From assembly GCF_020164955.1 (NCBI RefSeq), contig NZ_JAIUHG010000019.1, positions 62,001 through 126,000 of the forward strand: a DNA stretch of 64,000 bases, written 5' to 3'. A program made the translations under genes and the position numbers. Of the stretch, positions 24,012 through 31,947 are shown piece by piece. The stretch is from Mesorhizobium sp. CA8. GTDB taxonomy: Bacteria > Pseudomonadota > Alphaproteobacteria > Rhizobiales > Rhizobiaceae. The notes beneath the pieces were generated by a model. That model worked only from the letters and a program-made list of their open reading frames with translations. It was not told the origin of the DNA and searched no databases. Position 1 is the first letter of the stretch. Every line of letters starts with the position of its first letter.

Positions 24012-25322
24012 TCATAAGAACCATTGAGCGATCAGGCCGACCGACGACATGCCCATTGCCAATGTCGATAGCCAGCCCAGCGCGCGCAGCCAGCCTTGGA
24101 CCGGGAATTCTCCCATGATGTCCGTACGAGCAGCCATCAGCATCATCACGACCATGACCGGCACGGCGCACATGCCGTTTATCACGGCGCTCCAGTAAAG
24201 CGCCTTGATCGGGTCGATTGGGGTAAACATGATCCCGGTGCCAAGAGCGGTCGCCGCGGCGAGCGTAGCGTAGAAGGCCACTGCTGCCTTCGGCTTGCGC
24301 TGAAGGCCGACCGGCCAGCGCAGCGCTTCGCCAACGGCGAAGGCCGCTGAACCTGCCAGCACCGGCACCGCCAGAAGGCCCGTGCCTATGATGCCCGCCG
24401 AGAAGATGATGAAGGCGAATTTTCCGGCCGCCGGCTCCAGCGCCTTTGCCGCATCGGTGGAGGAAGCAATATCCGTCACCCCTGCCTTGTGGAGCGTGGC
24501 GGCCGTGGTGAAGATGATCGCAGCGCCGATGAGGTTCGAAAAGGCCATTCCGACCAGTGTGTCGGCGCGTATCCGACCGAACGCCCTGGATGCCTGCCAC
24601 GGCGCCCGCCGCAGGGGTTTGGCTGTCGGCTTGAGTTCCTCCTCTTCGACCTCCTGCGACGCTTGCCAGAAAAACAGGTAGGGCGAGATCGTTGTGCCGA
24701 GTATGGCGAGCAGAGTGGTGAAGAAGGTGCCGCTCCATTCGATGTGCGGGATGAACAGGCCCCTGGCAGCATCGATCCAGCTGACATTGGCCGCGAACAT
24801 CGCGACGACATAGGCGAACAAGCTCAGTGTCGTCCATTTGAGGACCTTCACGTAGCGTGTGTAATCGAGGAAGACGATTGCCCAGACACAAACGATTGCG
24901 AAAGCGACCACGTAGAGCGGGCTGGGCCCGCCCACCAGCAGTTTCAATGCATCCGCCATGGCGCTGAGATCGGCGCCGATGTTGATGACGTTGGCGGCAA
25001 AAAGCAGCCCCACCACGACATATAGCAGCGAAGCCGGATAGTACCGGCTGAGGTTGCCTGAAATTCCCTTGCCCGTGGTGCGCCCGATGCGGGCGGCGAT
25101 CTCCTGGATCGCCGCCATCAAGGGGAAGGTGAACAGCATCACCCAGCCGATGTTGAACCCAAGCTGGGCGCCAGCCTGGCTATAGGTCCCAATGCCGGAG
25201 GGATCGTCGTCGGAGGCGCCGGTGATGAAGCCTGGCCCGATCGTGCGGAGAAACCGCTGGAAAGGACCCCTCGCCAACGTGCTGCTTTGTTCTGTGTCGA
25301 TTTGGGAACCGATTTCGGTCAT
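24012..25322 (-). CDS. Nramp-related divalent-metal transporter-like protein, non-canonical metal site
   Basis: A 436-residue protein with about eleven membrane helices. The helix-1 motif is GASDDDPSGIGTYSQAGAQ where canonical Nramp has DPGN/Q; helix 6 reads GTTISPYLFFWQASQEVEEE where canonical members have MPH. The metal-binding Met is therefore missing and an acidic run follows. Such Nramp-related proteins exist in many bacteria, and their substrate is not established. Start ATG 25322 gives a normal cytosolic N-terminus. It has no transporter partner. Confidence 0.85.
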   Translation of the reverse strand: MTEIGSQIDTEQSSTLARGPFQRFLRTIGPGFITGASDDDPSGIGTYSQAGAQLGFNIGWVMLFTFPLMAAIQEIAARIGRTTGKGISGNLSRYYPASLLYVVVGLLFAANVINIGADLSAMADALKLLVGGPSPLYVVAFAIVCVWAIVFLDYTRYVKVLKWTTLSLFAYVVAMFAANVSWIDAARGLFIPHIEWSGTFFTTLLAILGTTISPYLFFWQASQEVEEEELKPTAKPLRRAPWQASRAFGRIRADTLVGMAFSNLIGAAIIFTTAATLHKAGVTDIASSTDAAKALEPAAGKFAFIIFSAGIIGTGLLAVPVLAGSAAFAVGEALRWPVGLQRKPKAAVAFYATLAAATALGTGIMFTPIDPIKALYWSAVINGMCAVPVMVVMMLMAARTDIMGEFPVQGWLRALGWLSTLAMGMSSVGLIAQWFL

Positions 25323-25558
25323 GGGAAGGCCACCGGCGCGGGGTCGGCGGTCAGTGCGACGTGCGCCATGGATTTGGGACGGCTGTTCCGCATTGCATAA
25401 GCACCAGCCAACGAAGGCATAGAGTAACCGGCGGATGGACGATCGGTTCCAGTGAGCGTCACCTCACACGGCGGGCCGAGGTTCTCATCCACATCCATTA
25501 GCGGCCGTCTTCCAGCCGACGGTGCGAAAACCGCGCGGGGCAGACATCCACAGTCCGC

Positions 25559-25724
25559 TCAATGCGAGAATTTTCGTTTGAAGGATTTTATCCCGTCCGC
25601 CAGCGAGGCCCTGGCCTCGGCGGCATTCTGCCAGCCCTTAAGCTTGATCTTCTTGCCGGTGCCCAACGCCGACGAAAGGAAGAACTGCTCTATCTCCCGG
25701 CGAAGATCCTGCGTCGGACGCCAT
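25559..25724 (-). pseudogene. Possible small hypothetical gene with a 1-nt shift
   Basis: From ATG 25724 (AGAGG upstream) the frame reads MASDAG; skipping one G near 25710 continues DLRREIEQFFLSSALGTGKK, KLKGWQNAAEARASLADGIK and SFKRKFSH to a stop. The 166-nt span is one over a multiple of three. The shifted reading is protein-like while the unshifted one is not. Confidence 0.3.
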
Positions 25725-25917
25725 CGCCTCTACAGCATGGCTGCAAGGGCGGTCTCGCCATCTGGCGATGCGTTCGCTCTTCGAATTGGCTGTCGCGCGG
25801 GTGTCCCAGCCCCGCCGGAAATTCGGCAGTTTCGCTCCCGCAACGGAACATAAGCACCGGCGGCGGGTTCGGTGCGTGGCGGCATCCCTGTCGCCATCGG
25901 GGTCCCTCACTCCCGAT

Positions 25918-25952
25918 AGAAGCCCGTCCGCTCCCCCTCCGGACGGGCTTCT
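25918..25952. terminator. Perfect 13-bp hairpin
   Basis: AGAAGCCCGTCCG and CGGACGGGCTTCT with a 9-base loop. There is no T-run on either side, so termination is uncertain. Confidence 0.4.
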
Positions 25953-26053
25953 CTATGGGGGCAGAATTTTCTTTAGCCGGAAGAGACCGGCATGGCAGAC
26001 AACAACGCCTGATCAGCAGCTGCAAGGGCAGGAGAAAAACAGAAGAGCCTTGA

Positions 26054-26251
26054 TCAGTGCCGGCCCTTAAGGAATCTGGCCTCGCGTACCAATGAAGTCC
26101 AATCGGTGCCGATGAGCCTGATCAGTTCGCGAGCTTCGTTCTCCGAGATGTCCGTATCCTTGGCTAGGCGACGAGCAAGCAATTCAATATCGTCCCGCGC
26201 CGCTTTGCCGTCTCCGGTTTGGGCTTCTTTGCCGTCGTTTTGGCCAGCCAT
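26054..26251 (-). CDS. Small protein with ARELIR motif (DUF3606-like)
   Basis: A 65-residue protein with an acidic/basic N-terminus and the core ISENEARELIRLIGTDWTSL followed by VREARFLKGRH, resembling the protein at 14836. GGAGG precedes ATG 26251. No GGAAC-type promoter is seen upstream. Probably a cytosolic helical protein of unknown role. Confidence 0.65.
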   Translation of the reverse strand: MAGQNDGKEAQTGDGKAARDDIELLARRLAKDTDISENEARELIRLIGTDWTSLVREARFLKGRH

Positions 26252-26343
26252 ATGCCACCTCCTCGATACGAACTGTCGAGGCGGCTGCTTGTTTCATACA
26301 TCCCGGCAATTAACCTTTGACGGCGTCTCGCCAGCGGCTGACG

Positions 26344-26439
26344 CTAACGTGGCTCGCACGTCATTGAGAGATAGGTGGGGTCGAGTTCGGCGATCTGCTG
26401 CAGCTTCTGCCAGTGGAGCATCGTCACCGTGTGGTTCGC
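26344..26439 (-). pseudogene. C-terminal remnant of a Crp/Fnr regulator gene
   Basis: The last ~31 codons read NHTVTMLHWQKLQQIAELDP then TYLSMTCEPR, matching the end of the Crp/Fnr protein at 17889 (NHMITILDWERLVTIAEFDP then TYLSMAREPR). Nothing upstream (26440-26725) resembles the rest of that family in any minus frame, so the gene is truncated, perhaps by a deletion. Confidence 0.65.
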
Positions 26440-26725
26440 CGGTGCCGAAGGGGCAGGGTGCTCTCGGCCGCGGTGGCCTCCGGAGCGAGTTTCATCCTCC
26501 ACGCCTCCGGTTGGCTGGAGCAAGGCCGCACGGTGTCGTTCGCAAAATTCCGCCGCGATGCCGCCGCTCTTGGGGAACTCGGCCATGCCGGGCCGACCGA
26601 GCCGCCCGTGCCGCTCGACCGGGCGATCGAGATGGAAATCGGCGTGTGCCCTCCGCAGCCTTGACCTGCCATACGAAAAGGGCGTTGTCGCGAGACAGCG
26701 CCCTTCCTGGCTAGGCAATCGGCTG

Positions 26726-26929
26726 CTACCAGCCTTGGCGGCTGTACCATTCATCGACGTCGCGGCGCACGCGATCCTTCTCAAGGCCGTAGCGTTCCTG
26801 GATCTTGCCTTCGAGCTGGTCGCGTTTTCCCGCGATGCGGTCGAGGTCATCGTCGGTGAGCTTGCCCCACTGCTCCTTGACCTTGCCCTTCACCTGCTTC
26901 CAATTGCCTTCGACGCGGTTCCAATCCAT
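26726..26929 (-). CDS. CsbD family general-stress protein
   Basis: A 67-residue hydrophilic protein with the full CsbD pattern: MDWNRVEGNWKQVKGKVKEQ, KLTDDDLDRIAGKRDQLEGK and a C-terminal RYGLEKDRVRRDVDEW. CsbD was defined as a sigma-B stress gene in Bacillus. A perfect GGAAC-N16-CGTT sequence lies 31 bp before ATG 26929, which points to EcfG control here. Molecular function unknown. Confidence 0.92.
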   Translation of the reverse strand: MDWNRVEGNWKQVKGKVKEQWGKLTDDDLDRIAGKRDQLEGKIQERYGLEKDRVRRDVDEWYSRQGW

Positions 26930-26959
26930 TGCCGGGACCTCCTGTTGCACACGCAGGCT

Positions 26960-26984
26960 AACGGCGGCGCGGTCGCGAGGTTCC
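26960..26984 (-). promoter_or_regulatory. EcfG-type promoter (GGAAC-N16-CGTT), csbD-like gene
   Basis: Minus-strand GGAAC (26984-26980), 16 bases, CGTT (26963-26960), a full match to the general-stress sigma consensus, 31 bp before the CsbD start. Confidence 0.7.
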
Positions 26985-27083
26985 TGTCGCAAGGCTTTCT
27001 GGTATCCGCCATTCGGCTTGAGGGCGTCCGCGTCATAGGGAAACGCGCCAAACGTCCCATCTCAAAATTCGCAGGATGCGGCG

Positions 27084-27108
27084 GGAACATTCGCCCGGCG
27101 TCGATGTT
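27084..27108 (+). promoter_or_regulatory. Weak EcfG-type promoter candidate (GGAAC-N16-TGTT)
   Basis: GGAAC (27084-27088), 16 bases, TGTT (27105-27108), 132 bp before the HD-domain gene. A hairpin with T-run lies in between, so it may feed an attenuated leader. Confidence 0.3.
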
Positions 27109-27181
27109 CTTGAATGCAGGCGGCGCGCAGCCCCGCTCCCCCCCGCGAAAGGCGCGCCACCGACCGGGTTCAGACCCGAGC

Positions 27182-27220
27182 AGCCCGCTTCGGCCGTCCC
27201 TCGCCGGGGCGGGCTTCATT
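27182..27220 (+). terminator. Hairpin with T-run before the HD-domain gene
   Basis: AGCCCGC (27182-27188) pairs with GCGGGCT (27209-27215), followed by TCATTTTT. It lies 20 bp before the HD gene start and could act as an attenuator or end a short leader RNA. Confidence 0.35.
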
Positions 27221-27239
27221 TTTGATGATTGGAAGGACC

Positions 27240-27653
27240 ATGCTTCACCGGGCAGCCAAGATCGCCGAGCAGGCCCATGGTGGCCAGAAAGACAAAACCG
27301 GACGACCCTATATCGAACATCTGAGGCGCGTCGCAGATGCGGTCGAGACGCTGGATGAAAAGACCGTCGCCTATTTGCATGACGTCGTAGAGAAAGGCGA
27401 GGGCTGGACCCTTGAGCGGCTTGAGCAGGCTGGCTTCAGTTCATCCGTTGTCGCGGCCGTCGATGCGCTGACGAAACGGATGGATGAAAGCGAGCAGGGG
27501 TTCATCTGCCGCGCCGCCTCGAACGCGCTCGCCAGGTCGGTCAAGGAAGCTGATCTGAAAGATAATCTGTGGCAGGCACATCAGGCAGGGCTTTCTCCAG
27601 CCAGATATGAAACCGGCCTTGTGGTGCTCCACGGATTGAACGCCAGCGCTTAG
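27240..27653 (+). CDS. Small HD-domain phosphohydrolase (RelA/SpoT-like hydrolase domain)
   Basis: A 137-residue single-domain protein. QAHGGQKDKTGRPYIEHLRR, VAYLHDVVEKGEGWTLERLE and VVAAVDALTKRMDE match the N-terminal hydrolase half of RelA/SpoT enzymes. The first H, the HD pair and the ED-like acidic position are changed to EKGE after HDVV, where SpoT has HDVVED. It has no synthetase domain. GGAAGG precedes ATG 27240; an in-frame ATG at 27225 is less well placed. It may act as a small alarmone hydrolase or another HD phosphohydrolase. Confidence 0.8.
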   Translation: MLHRAAKIAEQAHGGQKDKTGRPYIEHLRRVADAVETLDEKTVAYLHDVVEKGEGWTLERLEQAGFSSSVVAAVDALTKRMDESEQGFICRAASNALARSVKEADLKDNLWQAHQAGLSPARYETGLVVLHGLNASA

Positions 27654-27891
27654 GCGCGCTGGCGAGAGGCCGAATCCGCCTTCCATCCGGTCCGGACATG
27701 GCCCGACTATTATTTCGGCCTCTCTTGCAAAAGTGAGAATTAAGCGCTACATACCGCCAATCGATCTTGTTGAACGAACGTTGTTTTCGCGCTTCAGCGC
27801 CCAACGATATTCCCTCTCAATTTCGAAGAACCCGGCGTTTGGTCAGGTGACCAAGCGGCGATAATTTACGTCGATTTGAAAGGAAATCGCA

Positions 27892-28101
27892 ATGAGCTCT
27901 GGAACCGTAAAGTTTTTCAATTCCACCAAAGGCTTCGGCTTTATCGAAGTCGGCAATGGCCAGCCGGATGTGTTCGTTCATATCTCGGCCGTTGAGCGCG
28001 CCGGACTGCGCTCGCTGGTCGAAGGCCAGAAGGTCAGCTTCGACATCGTGAAGGATGCCCGCAACGGCAAAAGTTCTGCCGAAAACCTGCAAGCCGCCTG
28101 A
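27892..28101 (+). CDS. Cold shock protein (CspA family)
   Basis: A 69-residue single cold-shock domain: GTVKFFNSTKGFGFIEV carries RNP1, DVFVHISAVERAGL carries RNP2. It binds single-stranded nucleic acids as an RNA chaperone. The upstream gap (27654-27891) is AT-richer and could supply the long 5' leader typical of csp mRNAs. A rho-independent terminator follows at 28167. Confidence 0.95.
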   Translation: MSSGTVKFFNSTKGFGFIEVGNGQPDVFVHISAVERAGLRSLVEGQKVSFDIVKDARNGKSSAENLQAA

Positions 28102-28166
28102 TCACAGCGCCTCCGGGTCCATGACCACGGATGTACTGGCATCGGCCTCGGAGGTGCGTTGGAGAA

Positions 28167-28191
28167 GGTCGGGCTTTGCCCGGCCTTTTTT
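28167..28191 (+). terminator. Rho-independent terminator after the cold-shock gene
   Basis: GGTCGGGC-TTT-GCCCGGCC stem (one G-T wobble) followed by six T, 66 bp after the csp stop. Confidence 0.85.
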
Positions 28192-28206
28192 GATTAAGGA
28201 GAAGAA

Positions 28207-28428
28207 ATGAAGTCCCTATCGGATACCAGTCTGTTCAAGCCGGTTCCGTCTCGAACGGAAGCCAAAACCGACACGACGTCTCGTGTCGCGCGGCAGATCG
28301 TGGATCTGGAAGCAACTGCCAGGGAGGCCAAGACGAAGCGATTGCGCGCCGCCAGGCTGGCACAGGAAGCGGACGCTCCCGCGCCCCCGCCGAAGAAATC
28401 CGTTTCGAAGCGTAACAAGAAGGCGTGA
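28207..28428 (+). CDS. Hypothetical small basic protein
   Basis: A 73-residue, Lys/Arg/Ala-rich, probably helical protein (RVARQIVDLEATAREAKTKR). AAGGAG precedes ATG 28207, which lies 16 bp after the csp terminator. No family is recognised; placement suggests read-through from the csp transcript. Confidence 0.6.
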   Translation: MKSLSDTSLFKPVPSRTEAKTDTTSRVARQIVDLEATAREAKTKRLRAARLAQEADAPAPPPKKSVSKRNKKA

Positions 28429-28462
28429 GCACGAGTCCGGCGCCTGCCTGGACGGTTCAGCG

Positions 28463-28801
28463 CTAATCCCGCCTCAACTGCAGCAGATCGCTGGTGATAT
28501 CGCCGCCGCACGTGCGGCCATCCAACATCTTCTCGAGATCGTTGCGGTTGTCTTGGCCGAAGTCGCTGGGCAGATCAATCGCCGTCCGGGCATCGTCGTC
28601 GAACTCGATCGGCGCACCGTAGAGCTGGGCGACCTGCATCACCAGATCTTCGATGTCTTCACGGGCGATGTTCTCGGTCAGATTGCTCAGCCTGATCTCT
28701 TCCGAAAGCCGAATGATGTTGACGATACCCTTGATCCGCAAGGCCCACTGGACCCTGTGGTGAGCGTCGTCGCGCAACCGGATGGAAAATCGGTGGAACA
28801 T
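28463..28801 (-). CDS. Hypothetical protein
   Basis: A 112-residue soluble protein without recognised motifs (MFHRFSIRLRDDAHHRVQWA, RLSEEIRLSNLTENIAREDI). AAAGGAGG lies seven bases before ATG 28801. Codon use is normal for the window, so it is probably real. Convergent with the gene at 28207. Confidence 0.6.
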   Translation of the reverse strand: MFHRFSIRLRDDAHHRVQWALRIKGIVNIIRLSEEIRLSNLTENIAREDIEDLVMQVAQLYGAPIEFDDDARTAIDLPSDFGQDNRNDLEKMLDGRTCGGDITSDLLQLRRD

Positions 28802-29066
28802 GGAATGCCTCCTTTCCCTGGAGGTTATCCCTCAATCGCCATCATGCGCCGGACCATCCCGGATGGCAAGCAAAAAAGCTAAACAATAGACAAATCAATT
28901 GGTTAGCATAGACCAACAAATGTGGTTTCGGTGCATCATTGGTTTCGTTAGTCTGTCCCGCCTTTTACAGCGCAAGCGTCCTTGACGCCCTATGGGGCGA
29001 ATCCTACTTCTACTTACAATGAGGCACTTACTCATTCGTAGCATTTTGTCTGTGAAGGAGGCAGGC

Positions 29067-29309
29067 ATGGCTGATCTCGAACGGCCGCAACGGTTGCAGA
29101 TCATGCTGACCGACGAGGAACTGGCGGCGCTGGAGAACTGGCGTTTCGAAAAGCGCATGCCGAGCCGATCGGCCGCGGTGCGCGAACTGTTGCGCCGTGG
29201 GCTTTCGTCGGATGGGTTTCTGACCGCCGACGCAGGCGCGAAGTCGCAGGATTTTGGCGTGATATCAACAGAGAGGGCGGGTAATGGCCCCAGCGACTCC
29301 AACCGGTAA
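29067..29309 (+). CDS. Ribbon-helix-helix-like small protein
   Basis: An 80-residue protein: RPQRLQIMLTDEELAALENW followed by MPSRSAAVRELLRRGL, the strand-helix-helix pattern of RHH DNA-binding proteins. GAAGGAGGC precedes ATG 29067. It lies 51 bp before a PAS-HWE kinase gene in the same direction, suggesting a functional pair. Confidence 0.65.
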   Translation: MADLERPQRLQIMLTDEELAALENWRFEKRMPSRSAAVRELLRRGLSSDGFLTADAGAKSQDFGVISTERAGNGPSDSNR

Positions 29310-29360
29310 GCAGATGCGATCCCCCGACGCGTTGCCGTGCCTCTCCGTCGGCCCTAATTA

Positions 29361-30434
29361 ATGAACATGACAAGCTATGGGGGGATATTCCGACACAACG
29401 CCAATGCCGACGCGCGCCTCGCGGCGATCGTCGATTCGTCCTATGACGCCATTATCGGCAAGAACCTAAACAGCATCATCACCGACTGGAACCAGGCGGC
29501 CGAGCGCATGTTCGGCTATACCGCCGAGGAAGCCGTGGGCCAGTCTATCCTGATGCTGCTCCCCGAGCATATGCACAATGAGGAGGCCGAGATCATCGGC
29601 CGCATCCGCCGGGGCGAGGGCGTGGGGAGCCATGAGACGACACGCAAGCGCAAGGATGGCTCACTGATCGCCGTGTCGATCACCGTGTCGCCGATCAGGA
29701 ACAGCGCGGGCGAGATCATCGGCGCCTCGCAGATCGCCCGCGACATCACGCCCGCCAAGGAAAGCGAGCGCCGTATCCGGCTTTTGATGCGCGAGGTCAA
29801 TCACCGCGTGAAGAACCAGTTCGCGGTGATCCTGTCGATGGTCAGGGAAACCAGCAAGCGCTCGACCGATCCAGGCGAGTTCGAGGAATTGATCCGCGCC
29901 CGCATCATGGCGCTGTCGCGCTCGCATGACCTTCTGGTCACCACGGAATGGGCCGGCGCCAGCCTGTTCGACCTTGTCCAGGAGCATTTAAAGCCCTTCG
30001 GCCATGAAGACCGCATCTCGCTTTCCGGGCCGCTTCTGACGCTGCAGTCGAATGCCGTTCAGAATCTCGGCATGGCCTTCCACGAGCTCGGCACCAACTC
30101 GTCCAAATATGGCGCTTTGGCCTCGGGGGGCGGTCGTATCGAAATCACCTGGAAGGTCGAGACCGGCCCGGAGGCGCAGCGCCGCTTTCATCTTGTCTGG
30201 CATGAGACATCCGGCACGGGCGCAACCGCGCGCAAGGCGCCAGAGCGCAAGGGCTTAGGCGAGCGCAAGGGGTTCGGTACCGTGGTGCTGCAGCGGGTGG
30301 CGCCACAGTCGCTGAGCGGTTCCTCCAGCCTGGAGCGCTCGCCCGACGGCCTTAAATGGACGCTTGACGCACCGCTCGAGGCAATCGTAGTGCCGCAGCT
30401 CGGCGTCGAAGACGAAAGCGATTTCAAGGGCTGA
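29361..30434 (+). CDS. PAS-domain HWE/HisKA_2-type sensor histidine kinase
   Basis: A 357-residue cytosolic kinase. The PAS domain (~15-130) includes IVDSSYDAIIGKNLNSIITD and ends IGASQIARDIT. The phosphoacceptor region is LMREVNHRVKNQFAVILSMV, the ATPase N-box is AFHELGTNSSKYGALASGG and the WHETSG stretch is the HWE hallmark. In Rhizobiales HWE kinases often feed the PhyR-NepR-EcfG general-stress pathway. With many EcfG-type promoters around, that link is plausible but not shown. No response regulator is adjacent. Confidence 0.88.
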   Translation: MNMTSYGGIFRHNANADARLAAIVDSSYDAIIGKNLNSIITDWNQAAERMFGYTAEEAVGQSILMLLPEHMHNEEAEIIGRIRRGEGVGSHETTRKRKDGSLIAVSITVSPIRNSAGEIIGASQIARDITPAKESERRIRLLMREVNHRVKNQFAVILSMVRETSKRSTDPGEFEELIRARIMALSRSHDLLVTTEWAGASLFDLVQEHLKPFGHEDRISLSGPLLTLQSNAVQNLGMAFHELGTNSSKYGALASGGGRIEITWKVETGPEAQRRFHLVWHETSGTGATARKAPERKGLGERKGFGTVVLQRVAPQSLSGSSSLERSPDGLKWTLDAPLEAIVVPQLGVEDESDFKG

Positions 30435-30554
30435 GGCGCCGGCCGGCCGGCCCTCCCTTGCAGGTCTGTAAAGATGCATTACATTATGTAACAGAGCGTG
30501 CAATGTCCACGCGGATACAGTTGCTTTGGTCAAGCTTCATCCATGGAGGTTGTC

Positions 30555-30908
30555 ATGGCAATGATGGAAGCAAGAAAGACCCTGGACTGGATCACTCTGG
30601 TCCTCGCGATCTGCCTGTTCATCTCACCCTGGGTCATCGGATTCACCGCGGCGGTGGTGCCCGCGTGGAACGCCTGGATTGTCGGCGTTCTCCTCGGCGC
30701 GCTGGCGCTGGCGACGCTTTCGGTGTTCGCCGAGTGGGAAGAATGGCTAAGTGCGATCCTCGGGCTCTGGCTGATCGTGTCACCTTGGTTGCTGCGCTTC
30801 GCGGCTGACACGCATGTCATGGCCACGCATGTCGTCCTCGGCGTGCTCGTGGTCGCGGCATCGGCCTGGGCCGTCTGGGACTTCCGTCATCCCCACGCGC
30901 ATGCGTGA
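30555..30908 (+). CDS. SPW-repeat membrane protein
   Basis: A 117-residue protein with four hydrophobic segments and two SPW motifs (LFISPWVIGFTAA and LIVSPWLLRFAAD), defining the SPW family. GGAGG lies five bases before ATG 30555. A strong hairpin follows. Function unknown; often near stress genes. Confidence 0.85.
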   Translation: MAMMEARKTLDWITLVLAICLFISPWVIGFTAAVVPAWNAWIVGVLLGALALATLSVFAEWEEWLSAILGLWLIVSPWLLRFAADTHVMATHVVLGVLVVAASAWAVWDFRHPHAHA

Positions 30909-30922
30909 GCGGTGACTGAACG

Positions 30923-30948
30923 GGAGCCGCCGCGCGAGCGGCGGCTCC
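30923..30948. terminator. Hairpin terminator after the SPW gene
   Basis: GGAGCCGCCGC-GCGA-GCGGCGGCTCC, a perfect 11-bp stem with a tetraloop, then TTGGATTTT. Confidence 0.6.
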
Positions 30949-31042
30949 TTGGATTTTGATCTCTTGGGCATGGGGCAAGGCGGCTGTTCCGGCGGCTTCA
31001 CGCAATTGCTGCAACCGGAAACTTTTTCGTGCATTCTTGGGA

Positions 31043-31225
31043 ATGGCCTCGATGCTCCACCCCGACACCCCCGCCAAATGCTGCTCCTATTGCGGCGGCC
31101 GCGATCATGATTTCGAGGAGTGCCCGAAACGCAAGGCCGACGCCGAGAAGGAAAAGGTGGAGCGGGAGCCTGAGCCGGCCGTGGTCAGGTTCCCATATTC
31201 TCGTCCCGCGTCCTCCAACCAGTAG
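31043..31225 (+). CDS. Small protein with a CCHC zinc-knuckle motif
   Basis: A 60-residue ORF (57 if ATG 31052 is used). It contains CSYCGGRDHDFEEC, exactly C-x2-C-x4-H-x4-C, the retroviral-type zinc knuckle that binds single-stranded nucleic acid. An acidic/basic helix (KRKADAEKEKVEREPEP) follows. No strong ribosome site is seen, and an opposing frame on the minus strand overlaps it, so gene reality is moderate. Such knuckles are uncommon in bacteria. Confidence 0.5.
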   Translation: MASMLHPDTPAKCCSYCGGRDHDFEECPKRKADAEKEKVEREPEPAVVRFPYSRPASSNQ

Positions 31226-31336
31226 ATCGCCTCGTCGCCATTAAGAAACGATGCGGCGCGGGCCTGCGCGACCGGCATCGACGGCTCGATCGCAGACAGG
31301 GTACCGTCGAGCCGACGTCTCAATTTGGCGCTCGCC

Positions 31337-31810
31337 TTATCCCTTCAGCGCACGTGCCGCCGCCTCGGCGAACGAGATATCGCCCTTGATCTCGCGCATC
31401 GCCATCGAAGTCACCGTGCGGCGCACGCCGGGCAGGCGGCTGAGTTCCTCGCGCAGCATCCGGTCGAGCGCCATCATGTCGATGGTGACGATCTGGAGCA
31501 GATAGTCGGCTTCGCCCGTGGTGGCGTAGCAGCGGCGGATCAGCGGGTGCTTCTTCACCGCCGCTTCGAAGGCGTCCGACACTTCGAAATCGATCGACAC
31601 CTGAATGAAGGCCTCGATGCCGAAGCCGATCCTGGCCGGGTCGATGCGGGTCGAATATCCGCGGATAACGCCGGCCTCTTCCAAAGCCTTCACCCGTTTC
31701 CAGCAAGGCGTCTTGCTCAAGCCGACCTCCTCGGCGAGTTCTCCGAAGGAGATGCGTGCGTCACGCTCAAGCGCGGCGACTATTCTGCGGTCAACACCGT
31801 CCAGCGCCAT
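31337..31810 (-). CDS. Lrp/AsnC family transcriptional regulator
   Basis: A 157-residue regulator: helix-turn-helix with VDRRIVAALERDARISFGEL and LSKTPCWKRVKALEEAGVI, then the AsnC domain (HPLIRRCYATTGEADYLLQI). ATG 31810 gives the family start. It is divergent from the tryptophan-dioxygenase-like gene with 137 bp between, so it probably regulates it in response to an amino acid. Confidence 0.92.
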   Translation of the reverse strand: MALDGVDRRIVAALERDARISFGELAEEVGLSKTPCWKRVKALEEAGVIRGYSTRIDPARIGFGIEAFIQVSIDFEVSDAFEAAVKKHPLIRRCYATTGEADYLLQIVTIDMMALDRMLREELSRLPGVRRTVTSMAMREIKGDISFAEAAARALKG

Positions 31811-31947
31811 TCGTTCTCCAATATGACAGAAGATGTCGGCGATCGTCCTTCGTTTCACGTCATTTGAATAACAGAAAGGAACAATGTTCAAGCCGAAAGC
31901 GCTATCCTTGTCGCCAGGTCGAAAACCTGCCGCGAGGAGGATAAGAC

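Larger units (their letters stand above)
25323..26053. other. 731-bp region without an intact gene
   Basis: It contains a candidate frameshifted small gene (25559-25724) and a hairpin (25918-25952). The longer open frames here lack ribosome sites and have Arg/Ser/Pro-rich, non-protein-like composition, so they are left out. Confidence 0.5.

Noticed and set aside
26413..26664. Plus-strand frame between the Crp remnant and csbD-like gene
   Set aside because: No ribosome site and no family; possibly part of a degraded segment, but unsupported as a gene.
31105..31323. Minus-strand 72-codon frame overlapping the zinc-knuckle ORF
   Set aside because: The plus strand carries an exact C-x2-C-x4-H-x4-C motif; the minus frame has no recognisable motif. 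It remains the main alternative.
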